DNA of 64,000 bases from Olleya aquimaris (lineage in GTDB: Bacteria; Bacteroidota; Bacteroidia; Flavobacteriales; Flavobacteriaceae). Below are positions 28,824 through 38,054 of this stretch, piece by piece; the stretch's first letter is position 1, and the number at the start of each line of letters is the position of its first letter. Location: contig NZ_QLLO01000009.1 in NCBI RefSeq assembly GCF_003259525.1, forward strand, positions 62,001 to 126,000, written 5' to 3'. Made by a program: the position numbers and the translations under genes. Under the pieces are notes generated by a model, which made no database searches, was not told where the DNA came from, and saw nothing but the letters and a program-made list of their open reading frames with translations.

Positions 28824-31800
28824 ATGAATACTAAACTACTTGTGGTTCTTACCACCTTGTTGGCTTTTAATGTTGCGTTATCTCAAAATTCTGATGTGCA
28901 ATTAACCGTAAAATGGCCTACTAATTCTTACCAAAACAAGATAGAAGTTTACAATACCACTAACGATTTATTAGTGACTATTTGTGATGACAACCAATGT
29001 TATACAGGTACTAACGACGGTGTTACAGATGCTTATGGAGCTAAATATGATTTGGGATGTGTTGCTAATGGTAATAATTATTACTTAAAACTTTACCAAG
29101 TAGAAGATAATAGCTGGGACTCTGGCTATGTATCTGTAACAGTAGCTGGCACAGAGGTAATTAATGATGACGGAAATAATGCATCAAATACTGGATACAA
29201 TATATATTTTAACGTATCTGGTGGAGATGCAACTTGTAATTCTTTAATAGATACAGATAATGATGGTATCATCGACAACTTAGATTACGATGATGATAAT
29301 GACGGAATTGTAGATTATATCGAAGCTTTAGATGAGGATGTTTTTAGTTGTACAATACCTGAATTAGATTTTGAAAATGGGGTTTATGATGCTGCTGCTA
29401 GTACTGGTTCAGACAAGCAAGTAGGTGCAGTATACAGGTTTAGTAATGCAATACAAGGTTATGATATATTATTAGAAATTCTTGCGTTAGACAATACTAC
29501 AATATCAAATATAGATAACGACACAATTGATAATCCAACCTATTTACAAACCGAGTTAACTTTTAGTGGTACAGGTACACCTGGAGCAGAATTTAAATTT
29601 ACTATTGTAAATTCTGGAACCACAACAGCTTCTTCAGAATTTTTTAGAATTAATGGAACGACTTGGGATTGTGATGGTGGTGGAAGTTTAAGAGAGTCTT
29701 TAATTTTTCATAACCCTGCAGCTTACGGTACAGAGAACCCTACATCTTTAATAACCGAAGATCTAGGAGGTGGAGATATTCAAATAAGTGCTTCAGGTTT
29801 ACAAGAAGGACCTGGTTTTTCTAATTTGAAAGTTTTGAAATCTTATTACCAATTTATAGGTAATTCATTTTCACTAAGAATGCAAGCAATAAAAACTAGT
29901 ACTAGCACTTCAACTAGACAGTTTGGATTATCTTTTTCACAATGTGAGTTTTTAGATTTTAATGCTAATTCATTAATCATAGTAACAGGAAAAGATAGAG
30001 ATAATGATGGTAAATACAATCACTTAGATTTAGATAGTGATAACGATGGTATCCCAGATAATGTTGAAGCACAAAGTACTTTAGGATATGTTATACCAAC
30101 AGGTAACATCAATGGAGACACTGGTGTAGATATTGCTTATCATGTAAGTAATGGAATAGATGTAGTAGATACAGATGGAGATAGAATTCCTGATTATTTA
30201 GATTTTGATAGTGATAAAGATGGTAAATTAGATATTGAAGAAAACGGAATGGTAAATACTATTGGTGTATTTACAGATACCGATAATGATGGTTTAGATA
30301 ATGTATTTGAAGGATCTAATACTTCAGACCCTTTAGATGTAAATGACCAAATAGACAATCCAAGTGCTTCTGTTTTACCAGATACAGATGGTGATTTATT
30401 TTCTGAAGGAGATTTAGATTACAGAGATACAATTGACACTTTTATCGCGTCTGCTACATTAGATTTTGATGGTATAGACGATTATGTTGTTGGAACAGAG
30501 ACGTTTGCAGGCATTAATCAATCCAATACAGATGGAGCAACCTTTATGGCCTGGATAAAAAGTAATTCTGACGCTTCAGATACCAATCAAAAATTTGTAA
30601 TTGGAGAGAAAAACGCTATTGAAATTACATTAACAGGAGAAAACATTAATGCAAGAATCCATTATGTAAAATCAAACAATACTACAGCTACTAAATCTGT
30701 TTACAGAAGTACTACAGGTATTATTAGAAATGTTTGGAGACACGTTACAGTTTCTGTGTCATTTACAGAAAACAAAGCTTATTTGTTATTGGATGGCGAT
30801 TTTGTATTCTCTACAAATTTAATAGATGCAGTTGCCTTTAGAAGTTCAATAACTTCAGAGGTTGATAATTTAAGAATGGGTAATGACCAATCCTTAATGG
30901 CATCAAAGTTTTTTAAAGGTTCAATAGATGAGGTTAGAATTTTCAATAAATTTTTACCAGAAAAAGAGGTTAAAGAAATAGTTTTTCAAGAAATCCAAAA
31001 CAATGCAGGACAAGTTGAAGGAACTATTTTAAAAAATCAATTAACAAATGTTAACTGGTCTAATTTAGAAGTGTATTACCCTTTAACTAATGTAACAACA
31101 GGAGTTATTAAAGATCAGTCTTCTAATAGCCATGATGCAGAGATGTTTAATATTACAACAATTCAAGAACAATCTGCGCCAATGCCTTTTGTTACAAAAC
31201 AAGCAGGAAATTGGCATGATAAAAATACGTGGTTACACGGAGATGTGTGGTACATTCCAGGAGACGAAGTTACACAAGCTGCTACTTTTGGTAATGATGA
31301 AGTAGTTACTTGGGGAATTTATCAAATTAAACATAGTGTTAATTTAACAACGTCTTTGTCAGAACCTAATGCACCAGGCTACCATAAAGGTCTTTTAGCT
31401 TTAGGAGTAGTTGTAGATGAAAAAGATAGTTCTAATAACGATGTGGTATTTACAATAGGTAATTCTAGTAAAGACCTGCAATTAAATGTTTCTAAATATT
31501 TAGAAATCAACGGAACGATAAACTTAAAAAGAGATTCTCAATTAATTCAAGGAATAGAAAGCGATTTAGTAACTTCTGAAAAAGGAAAAATACAAAGAGG
31601 TCAGGAAGGACTTAGTAGTGTGTACAGATATAATTATTGGAGCTCTCCTGTTGGAGCGCAAGCTACTACCAATTTAAACAACGATAACTTGTCTGTTAAT
31701 AACCCTAATAACACACCATTTACTATTAATATGCTTAAAGATAATGCTTGTAACGATGTATTATTTACTAATGCTTATCATGAAGATGGTAAAATAAGTA

Positions 31801-33116
31801 AAGTGTGGTTATATGGATTCGAGAATGGTGTAACTTACTATGATTGGGACGTGTTAGGTACAAGTACTTCTATAGAGGCAGGTAAAGGGTACACTCAAAA
31901 AGGAGGTGGATCTTTATCAGAATATACATTTGAAGGTAAACCAAATAACGGTACGGTACATTTAAGTGCACAAGATGTTGGAGGATTAGGCTCAATAAGT
32001 GGGATTAGTAGAACAGAATATTTAGTGGGTAACCCATATGCATCTGCAATAGACGCACATCAATTTATTGATGATAATGCAGGAGTAATAGGTGGTGCAA
32101 TTTATCTATGGGAACAATGGGCTGGAGACTCTCACAACTTAAATGCTTATGAAGGTGGTTATGCGACCTTAAACAAATTAGGTAAAGTAAGAGCATATCA
32201 ATTTATAGGAATTGATGGATTAAACGTTGGATTGCAATCCGGACAAAAAACTCCTAAACAATACCTTCCAGTTGGACAAGGTTTTATTGTTGAGGTAATA
32301 GGAACAGGTAATATAGAATTTAACAACGCGCAACGAGTTTTTAAAACGGAAACAGCTGGTCAATCTATTTTCTTTAGAAATAGTAATCAACAAGAATCTG
32401 CAAATAGTGTTCAAACAGATAGTACAGGTATACAGAAAATAAAATTAGAATTTAAAACCAATTCAGATTTAGGAAGAGAGTTAGTTTTAGGATTTAGTGA
32501 TACCACTTCAGACGCTTTTGATTATGGATATGATGCATTAGCAAACGAAACATTTGTTAACGACTTAACTATGACTTTAGATACTAAACCTATGGTTATA
32601 CAAGCGTTTGATCAAATTACTATAGATAAAGTAGTAGACTTAAATTTTAAAGCAGATGGTATTGCTACATACAGTATTAAAGCTTCGGAGATTTTGAATA
32701 TCACAGATGATCAAGCTGTATATTTATTAGATAATTTAACTGGAAATTATCATGATTTAAAATCAGGTTTAGAATATAATTTCACCTCTTTAGTAGGAGA
32801 GTTTAATAACCGTTTTGATGTAGTATTTCAAAATCCTGAAACATTAAGTAATGAAGAGTTTGATTTAGATTCAGAAAATACAGTAATCTATTTCAATAAT
32901 GCCCAAGAGTTATTATATGTTAAAGGATTAGATCAAGAGACAAAAGCTATTAAGTTATATAATGCAATAGGTCAAGAGGTATTTAAAAGCGCATCAATTA
33001 CTAAAAACCATTTAGAAAACGGATTGCAAATTTCTAATTTAAGTACAGGAATGTATATTGTTAGCATTAAAACTCTAAATAATCAGACTTTAGAAAAGAA
33101 AATTATAATTGAATAA
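28824..33116 (+). CDS. Giant secreted multidomain protein B (TSP3, LamG, T9SS type A sorting)
   Basis: Paralogue of A, 1430 residues, with a signal peptide ending in LSQ (about residue 20). The N-terminus differs: a small beta domain (about 22-135, VQLTVKWPTNSYQNKIEVYN) precedes a first TSP3 pair (about 144-170), an unrelated insert (about 175-390), a second TSP3 block (about 393-535), the LamG domain (about 541-727), the shared region (YRYNYWSSPVG, WEQWAGDSH) and the type A sorting domain (LSTGMYIVSIK). The C-terminal halves of A, B and C align along their length, but the DNA differs at many third positions, so the duplications are old. Confidence 0.85.
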   Translation: MNTKLLVVLTTLLAFNVALSQNSDVQLTVKWPTNSYQNKIEVYNTTNDLLVTICDDNQCYTGTNDGVTDAYGAKYDLGCVANGNNYYLKLYQVEDNSWDSGYVSVTVAGTEVINDDGNNASNTGYNIYFNVSGGDATCNSLIDTDNDGIIDNLDYDDDNDGIVDYIEALDEDVFSCTIPELDFENGVYDAAASTGSDKQVGAVYRFSNAIQGYDILLEILALDNTTISNIDNDTIDNPTYLQTELTFSGTGTPGAEFKFTIVNSGTTTASSEFFRINGTTWDCDGGGSLRESLIFHNPAAYGTENPTSLITEDLGGGDIQISASGLQEGPGFSNLKVLKSYYQFIGNSFSLRMQAIKTSTSTSTRQFGLSFSQCEFLDFNANSLIIVTGKDRDNDGKYNHLDLDSDNDGIPDNVEAQSTLGYVIPTGNINGDTGVDIAYHVSNGIDVVDTDGDRIPDYLDFDSDKDGKLDIEENGMVNTIGVFTDTDNDGLDNVFEGSNTSDPLDVNDQIDNPSASVLPDTDGDLFSEGDLDYRDTIDTFIASATLDFDGIDDYVVGTETFAGINQSNTDGATFMAWIKSNSDASDTNQKFVIGEKNAIEITLTGENINARIHYVKSNNTTATKSVYRSTTGIIRNVWRHVTVSVSFTENKAYLLLDGDFVFSTNLIDAVAFRSSITSEVDNLRMGNDQSLMASKFFKGSIDEVRIFNKFLPEKEVKEIVFQEIQNNAGQVEGTILKNQLTNVNWSNLEVYYPLTNVTTGVIKDQSSNSHDAEMFNITTIQEQSAPMPFVTKQAGNWHDKNTWLHGDVWYIPGDEVTQAATFGNDEVVTWGIYQIKHSVNLTTSLSEPNAPGYHKGLLALGVVVDEKDSSNNDVVFTIGNSSKDLQLNVSKYLEINGTINLKRDSQLIQGIESDLVTSEKGKIQRGQEGLSSVYRYNYWSSPVGAQATTNLNNDNLSVNNPNNTPFTINMLKDNACNDVLFTNAYHEDGKISKVWLYGFENGVTYYDWDVLGTSTSIEAGKGYTQKGGGSLSEYTFEGKPNNGTVHLSAQDVGGLGSISGISRTEYLVGNPYASAIDAHQFIDDNAGVIGGAIYLWEQWAGDSHNLNAYEGGYATLNKLGKVRAYQFIGIDGLNVGLQSGQKTPKQYLPVGQGFIVEVIGTGNIEFNNAQRVFKTETAGQSIFFRNSNQQESANSVQTDSTGIQKIKLEFKTNSDLGRELVLGFSDTTSDAFDYGYDALANETFVNDLTMTLDTKPMVIQAFDQITIDKVVDLNFKADGIATYSIKASEILNITDDQAVYLLDNLTGNYHDLKSGLEYNFTSLVGEFNNRFDVVFQNPETLSNEEFDLDSENTVIYFNNAQELLYVKGLDQETKAIKLYNAIGQEVFKSASITKNHLENGLQISNLSTGMYIVSIKTLNNQTLEKKIIIE

Positions 33117-33330
33117 ACGCTATAATTTCCTAAAAATAGATTCCTTTCTTCATGTAAAAATTTATTGATTACACGTAAGTATTTATTGATTAAAAAATGT
33201 GGTTATAGCCATAACACTTAGTAGGAAAATATTTGCATTTTATCGAAAAAACATCTTAACACATTGATTATTAGCAAAATAATATATATGTTTGTAGGCA
33301 TTTGTGCCCACAAATCTATAATTATTACTA

Positions 33331-33567
33331 ATGAAAAAACCAACCTACTTAGCGTTAATGCTACTGTTTATAAGTGTTTGCATGTTGTCTAAATGCGTGA
33401 TATTTAATGATTTAAATATTGTAAAAAACCCAAAACCAATTCTGAATTCTAAGTCCTTAAAGTCCTCTAAGATTTTAGTGGATAAGAACAATTGTTGCAT
33501 TTTGTCGATAAAAAAACACACTTCATCGAAAACATTTTCAGAAGCACCATCCAAAAACACTGTTTAG
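33331..33567 (+). CDS. Small ORF with signal-peptide-like start; possible remnant of a fourth unit
   Basis: The 78-codon ORF begins MKKPTYLALMLLFISVCML, a convincing export signal, and is placed 14 bp after a CCCACAAATC leader and 36 bp after a perfect -7 element, just like the giant genes. The rest is Lys and Ser rich with no recognisable domain, and its DNA contains the GCATTTTGTCGA element that belongs to the promoter of paralogue C. It is either a short secreted peptide or the stub of a deleted paralogue. I cannot tell which. Confidence 0.35.
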   Translation: MKKPTYLALMLLFISVCMLSKCVIFNDLNIVKNPKPILNSKSLKSSKILVDKNNCCILSIKKHTSSKTFSEAPSKNTV

Positions 33568-33578
33568 TACCGTGTATT

Positions 33579-33586
33579 TATCTTTG
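33579..33586 (+). promoter_or_regulatory. -7 element of paralogue C
   Basis: TATCTTTG matches TAnnTTTG exactly, 29 bp before the ATG. CCCAAATC follows after only 4 bp, closer than in front of A and B (13 bp). Confidence 0.55.
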
Positions 33587-33615
33587 AAATCCCAAATCCA
33601 CTTAAAATTAACCTA

Positions 33616-36600
33616 ATGAATTTAAAACTACTTATACTTACAGCTTCGCTGTTTGTTTTACATCAAACTACTTTTTCTCAGTGTTCTTTAACTGGAAACG
33701 ATATCGCATGTGACGATTTTAGCAGCAACAATAATTCTGGTGGATCAGGTTGGTCAGGTAACTGGCTAACATCAGGATCTCCTTCTTTCACTGGTGGACA
33801 AGTGTTTATGAATGGAGGAAGTAACCGAATTATTGGAAGACAAGTTAACTTAACTGGTTACGATAATGCAACATTAACCTTTACATGGAGATGTGTCGAC
33901 AGTAGTTCTGGGTTCGAATCTGGCGATTTTATAGATGTTGCTATTTCTACAGATGGTGGCGCAAGTTTTTCAACTACTTTATTTACAAGAAACGGTGACC
34001 AAATTTGTCCTTCTTCAAATAATTCAGAATCAGGGACAATTACAGTTCCAATTACAACAAGTGGTGGAGCAAATACAATTTTAAGATTTAGATCTGCAAC
34101 CAACTCAGGTTCAGAAGATATATATTGGGATGATATTATAGTAAAAGCAACGGTTAATGCAGATCCTTGTGATGCTGTAGCTTCTGGTAATTTAGATACT
34201 GATGGCGATGGGATTTCAGATATTTGTGATGTGGATGATGATAATGATGGTATTTTAGATGTAGACGAATGCTCTGATTTAGGTAAACAACCATTATTAG
34301 ATCCAGATTTTGAAGATGTAGATATCCTAACCCTAGACGGTGTTGCTGGAGTAGATGTTACAGGTACTTCTGGACTTTGGAAAGGTGATGCAAGTTATAT
34401 ACCAGATTGGGAAAGTGCTGATATGACAAATAACCACTTAGAAATTTGGCATAATACGCAACAAGCTAGTAATGATTCTGGAGGACAAGCATTTTCTGGA
34501 GAACAATGGGCAGAGGTTAATGCAACTACAAATGACGGATTATATCAAGATATAGCAACTACACCAGGAGATGTTTTAAATTGGTCTTTCGCGCACAGAA
34601 AAAGAACAGGTTTTGCAGGTAGTGCTCAAGAGGATATAGTAAGATTATTAATTGGAGATGCTAACGGAACGTTGACTAGTCAAGGTGTTTTTAGTTCTGC
34701 ATCCGATGCGTCTTGGACAGAGCACTCTGGAATTTATGTGGTGCCAGCTGGTCAAACAACAACACGTTTAACATTTGAAGCTATTTCTGTAGCATCTGGA
34801 AGCTCTTCTACAACATCTGGTAATTTTGTTGATAAAGTACAATTATATGTCAGTCCTAATTGCGAAGATGAAGATGCAGATGGTTTACCAGATTATTTAG
34901 ATTTAGATAGTGATAATGATGGTATTCCAGATAATGTTGAAGCACAATCAACATTAGGTTACATAGCGCCTAGCGGTACAGTTAATACTTCAGGTCCTTA
35001 TATAGGGCTTTGGGATAATTATGGTACAGGTTTAACTGTAGAAGATACAGATGGTGATGGAACTCCGGATTTTAGAGATTCGGATTCAGATAACGACGGA
35101 CTTTTAGATATTGAAGAAAATGGAATGATAGCTAATTCTATAACTCTATTTTCAGATTCAGATAATGACGGACTAGACAACCTATTTGAAGGATCTAACT
35201 TAGTAGATTTTAACGATGTAAATGATGAGATTAATAACCCTTCTTCATCTGTTCTTCCAGATACAGATAGTGACTTATACTCAGGAGGAGACTTAGATTA
35301 TAGAGATTATTTTAATGTAAACCCACCTTATTCAGCGACATTAGATTTTGACGGAATAGATGATTATGCAGAGGTAAATTCTACAATAAACGGTTTAAGT
35401 GAATATACTGTTTCATTATGGTTTAAATATAATGGTCCGACCTTAAATAATAGCGAGGAAGTTTTTGTAATGGGACAAAAAGACGTTTTTGAAATTACTA
35501 TCAAAAACTGGGCTTCTCCATATAATCCAACGTACAACGGTATCAATAGTAAAGCATTTTATAATAATTCCGAATTTTCGGGTGTTTCAACTGGTTGGAG
35601 ATTTAAAAGAAGTGATTGGACAAATGTAACAGTTGCAGTAAGACAAAATGGAGGAAAAGTAGAAACTAAAATATATAGAAATGGTTTTGCGTCTTCTAAT
35701 TGGGCTTCTTTAACAGGAACGTTATCAACAAATTCAGAGCCACTTAGATTAGGAATAGTTAGTGGTGTTAACGATTTTGATTATAATTTTGAAGGTTGGA
35801 TGGACGAGGTAAGAGTATTTGACAAAGCATTAACCTCGGATCAAATACAACGAATGGTGTTTCAAGAAATTGAAAGCAATGCTGGAAACGTATACGGAAG
35901 TGTCATCTCTAAAGATATTATCGATATTTCTAATGGTACTAAAATTCCATGGAATAATTTAGTGTCCTATTACCCTATGACTAATATAGTTTCAAGTAGA
36001 GCTTTAGATTATTCTAACAATAATAATCCCTTAATGCTTTATAACATAACAAGTGTCTTAGAGCAAACAGCACCAATGCCTTTTGAAACAGTTTCAGATG
36101 GAGATTGGACCCAAGAAAGTACTTGGTTACATGGCGATGTTTGGGATATAGAAAACCTACCAGTATTTACTCCTTCATCACAATCACCAGAAGCTTGGAG
36201 TATTGTAAAAATTCATAACAATGTTACCACTTCTAGGTCTCATAAAGGGATTGGTTTATTTATTGATCAGGACAAAAGTTTAACTGTAAATGGAACAAAT
36301 AGTATTGACAATAGTTGGTATTTAGAACTAAATGGTACCTTAAATTTAAAAAACGATTCTCAATTAATTCAAGGGATTAATAGTGATTTAGTAACCTCTT
36401 CAGAGGGTAGAATACTTAGAGGTCAAGAAGGACAAAGTAGTGTGTATCGTTATAATTATTGGGGATCACCAGTTGGTCAAAAAACAGCAACAACCTTATT
36501 AAATAATAATGGTTCTACTAATAACCCAAATAACACTGCCTTTATTTTAGATCAGTTAAAAGACGCGTCAAATAATAATGTATTGTTTACTAGTGCCTTA

Positions 36601-37929
36601 CATGAAGATGGTAAAATAAGTAACTATTGGTTGTACAATTACCAAAACGGAGTAACGTATTATGATTGGGGTGTTTTAAACACAAGCACACCATTATTGT
36701 CAGGAACAGGATATACTCAAAAAGGAGGAGGATCATTATCAGAATACATATTTGATGGTAAACCAAACAATGGAACAATCCTGTTAAGCGCAACAGATAC
36801 AGGAGGTTCAGGGTCTGTTGGTGGATCAAGTAAGACAGAGTATTTATTAGGTAACCCTTACCCATCAGCATTAGACGCAAATCAGTTTATATTAGACAAC
36901 AGTAGTGTTATTAGTGGAGAGATTTATTTATGGGAGCAATGGGCTGGAGATTCACACATCCTTAATGCTTATGAGGGTGGATACGCAACCCTAAATTTAT
37001 TAGGAGGAGTTAAAGCATACCAATTTGTAGGGTTAAACGGAGCAAATAATGGGTCTCAAGACGGTCTAAAAACACCAACACGTTATTTGCCAGTAGCACA
37101 AGGATTTATGGTTGAGGTGGCTAATGATGGAGAGATTGTATTTAATAATAATCAACGTGTATTTAAAACCGAAGCGTCAGGCGACTCTATATTTTTCAAA
37201 ACACAAAATACCCAAGAACAATCAGAGCCAGAACTAGCAGAAGCTATTCAAAAAATAAGATTAGAATTTAAAACCAGTAATAATTTAGGAAGAGAGTTAT
37301 TATTAGGATTTAGCTCAATCACTACAGATGGTTTTGATTATGGTTATGATGCAAAGGTGTATGAGACAAGCGTAAACGATTTAACCATGCCTTTAAATAA
37401 TGATAAAACAGTTATACAAGCATTCTCATCTATAACAAGCGATAAAGTAATAGATTTAAATTTTATAGCAGATGGTCTTACTACATATAGTATTAAAGCA
37501 ATTGCTTTAGAAAATATAGAGAGTACTCAAGAAGTTTATTTATTAGATAATCTTACAGGTGTTTATCATAATTTAAATGGTAATCAAGAATATAATTTTA
37601 CTTCGGAAGCAGGAGAATATAATGACCGTTTTGATTTAGTGTTCCAAAATAAATCTGCAGTATTAGGAGTAGATAATTTTGAAACAGACAATAGCTTGAT
37701 ATATTATAGTACAAGTCAAGAAACTTTATTTGTAAAAGGATTAAAAACAGAAGCTAAAGTTGTTAAGTTATACAATGCTTTAGGACAAGAAGTATATAAC
37801 AATGTATCAATTACCAACCAACAGTTAGAAAACGGATTAAAGTTTTCTAATCTAAGTACAGGATTATACATTGTTAGTATTAAAACAGAAAATAATCAAA
37901 CCATAGATAAGAAGATTATAATAGAGTAA
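33616..37929 (+). CDS. Giant secreted multidomain protein C (TSP3, LamG, T9SS type A sorting)
   Basis: Paralogue of A and B, 1437 residues, with a signal peptide ending in TFSQ (about residue 22). Its N-terminus holds a jelly-roll-like domain (about 24-188, ending in SGSEDIYWDDIIVKA), a TSP3 pair (about 192-218), a second beta domain of the carbohydrate-binding type (about 225-415), TSP3 repeats (about 419-561), LamG (about 574-753), the shared region and a type A sorting domain (LSTGLYIVSIKTENNQT). Each paralogue thus has a different exposed N-terminal module on a common C-terminal platform. It is followed by a terminator. Confidence 0.85.
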   Translation: MNLKLLILTASLFVLHQTTFSQCSLTGNDIACDDFSSNNNSGGSGWSGNWLTSGSPSFTGGQVFMNGGSNRIIGRQVNLTGYDNATLTFTWRCVDSSSGFESGDFIDVAISTDGGASFSTTLFTRNGDQICPSSNNSESGTITVPITTSGGANTILRFRSATNSGSEDIYWDDIIVKATVNADPCDAVASGNLDTDGDGISDICDVDDDNDGILDVDECSDLGKQPLLDPDFEDVDILTLDGVAGVDVTGTSGLWKGDASYIPDWESADMTNNHLEIWHNTQQASNDSGGQAFSGEQWAEVNATTNDGLYQDIATTPGDVLNWSFAHRKRTGFAGSAQEDIVRLLIGDANGTLTSQGVFSSASDASWTEHSGIYVVPAGQTTTRLTFEAISVASGSSSTTSGNFVDKVQLYVSPNCEDEDADGLPDYLDLDSDNDGIPDNVEAQSTLGYIAPSGTVNTSGPYIGLWDNYGTGLTVEDTDGDGTPDFRDSDSDNDGLLDIEENGMIANSITLFSDSDNDGLDNLFEGSNLVDFNDVNDEINNPSSSVLPDTDSDLYSGGDLDYRDYFNVNPPYSATLDFDGIDDYAEVNSTINGLSEYTVSLWFKYNGPTLNNSEEVFVMGQKDVFEITIKNWASPYNPTYNGINSKAFYNNSEFSGVSTGWRFKRSDWTNVTVAVRQNGGKVETKIYRNGFASSNWASLTGTLSTNSEPLRLGIVSGVNDFDYNFEGWMDEVRVFDKALTSDQIQRMVFQEIESNAGNVYGSVISKDIIDISNGTKIPWNNLVSYYPMTNIVSSRALDYSNNNNPLMLYNITSVLEQTAPMPFETVSDGDWTQESTWLHGDVWDIENLPVFTPSSQSPEAWSIVKIHNNVTTSRSHKGIGLFIDQDKSLTVNGTNSIDNSWYLELNGTLNLKNDSQLIQGINSDLVTSSEGRILRGQEGQSSVYRYNYWGSPVGQKTATTLLNNNGSTNNPNNTAFILDQLKDASNNNVLFTSALHEDGKISNYWLYNYQNGVTYYDWGVLNTSTPLLSGTGYTQKGGGSLSEYIFDGKPNNGTILLSATDTGGSGSVGGSSKTEYLLGNPYPSALDANQFILDNSSVISGEIYLWEQWAGDSHILNAYEGGYATLNLLGGVKAYQFVGLNGANNGSQDGLKTPTRYLPVAQGFMVEVANDGEIVFNNNQRVFKTEASGDSIFFKTQNTQEQSEPELAEAIQKIRLEFKTSNNLGRELLLGFSSITTDGFDYGYDAKVYETSVNDLTMPLNNDKTVIQAFSSITSDKVIDLNFIADGLTTYSIKAIALENIESTQEVYLLDNLTGVYHNLNGNQEYNFTSEAGEYNDRFDLVFQNKSAVLGVDNFETDNSLIYYSTSQETLFVKGLKTEAKVVKLYNALGQEVYNNVSITNQQLENGLKFSNLSTGLYIVSIKTENNQTIDKKIIIE

Positions 37930-37953
37930 ATTGTAAATGCTATTAAGTATTTT

Positions 37954-37989
37954 AAAGCTTCAGCAAATTACTTGTTGAAGCTTTTTTTA
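37954..37989 (+). terminator. Terminator after paralogue C
   Basis: The stem AAAGCTTCA / TGAAGCTTT, extended by CAA/TTG across a short loop, is followed by T7. It lies 25 bp past the stop. Confidence 0.85.
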
Positions 37990-38054
37990 TTCATAAAACC
38001 AATCGTTTCAACAGAATTTCTTAATTTCGCGACTCGTATAAGAAACTAGAAAAA

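Larger units (their letters stand above)
33117..33615. other. 499-bp region between paralogues B and C
   Basis: It contains two sets of the shared regulatory signals. The first is GCATTTTATCGA (33235-33246), the -7 element TATGTTTG (33287-33294) with TTG at 33264-33266, and CCCACAAATC (33307-33316). The second is GCATTTTGTCGA (33497-33508), the -7 element TATCTTTG (33579-33586) and CCCAAATC (33591-33598). A 78-codon ORF lies between the two sets. This looks like the promoter of a lost or truncated unit followed by the promoter of C. Confidence 0.55.

Noticed and set aside
33908-33920. GGTTCGAATC, resembling a tRNA T-arm
   Set aside because: It lies inside paralogue C in the correct reading frame, and no acceptor stem or anticodon arm can be drawn around it.
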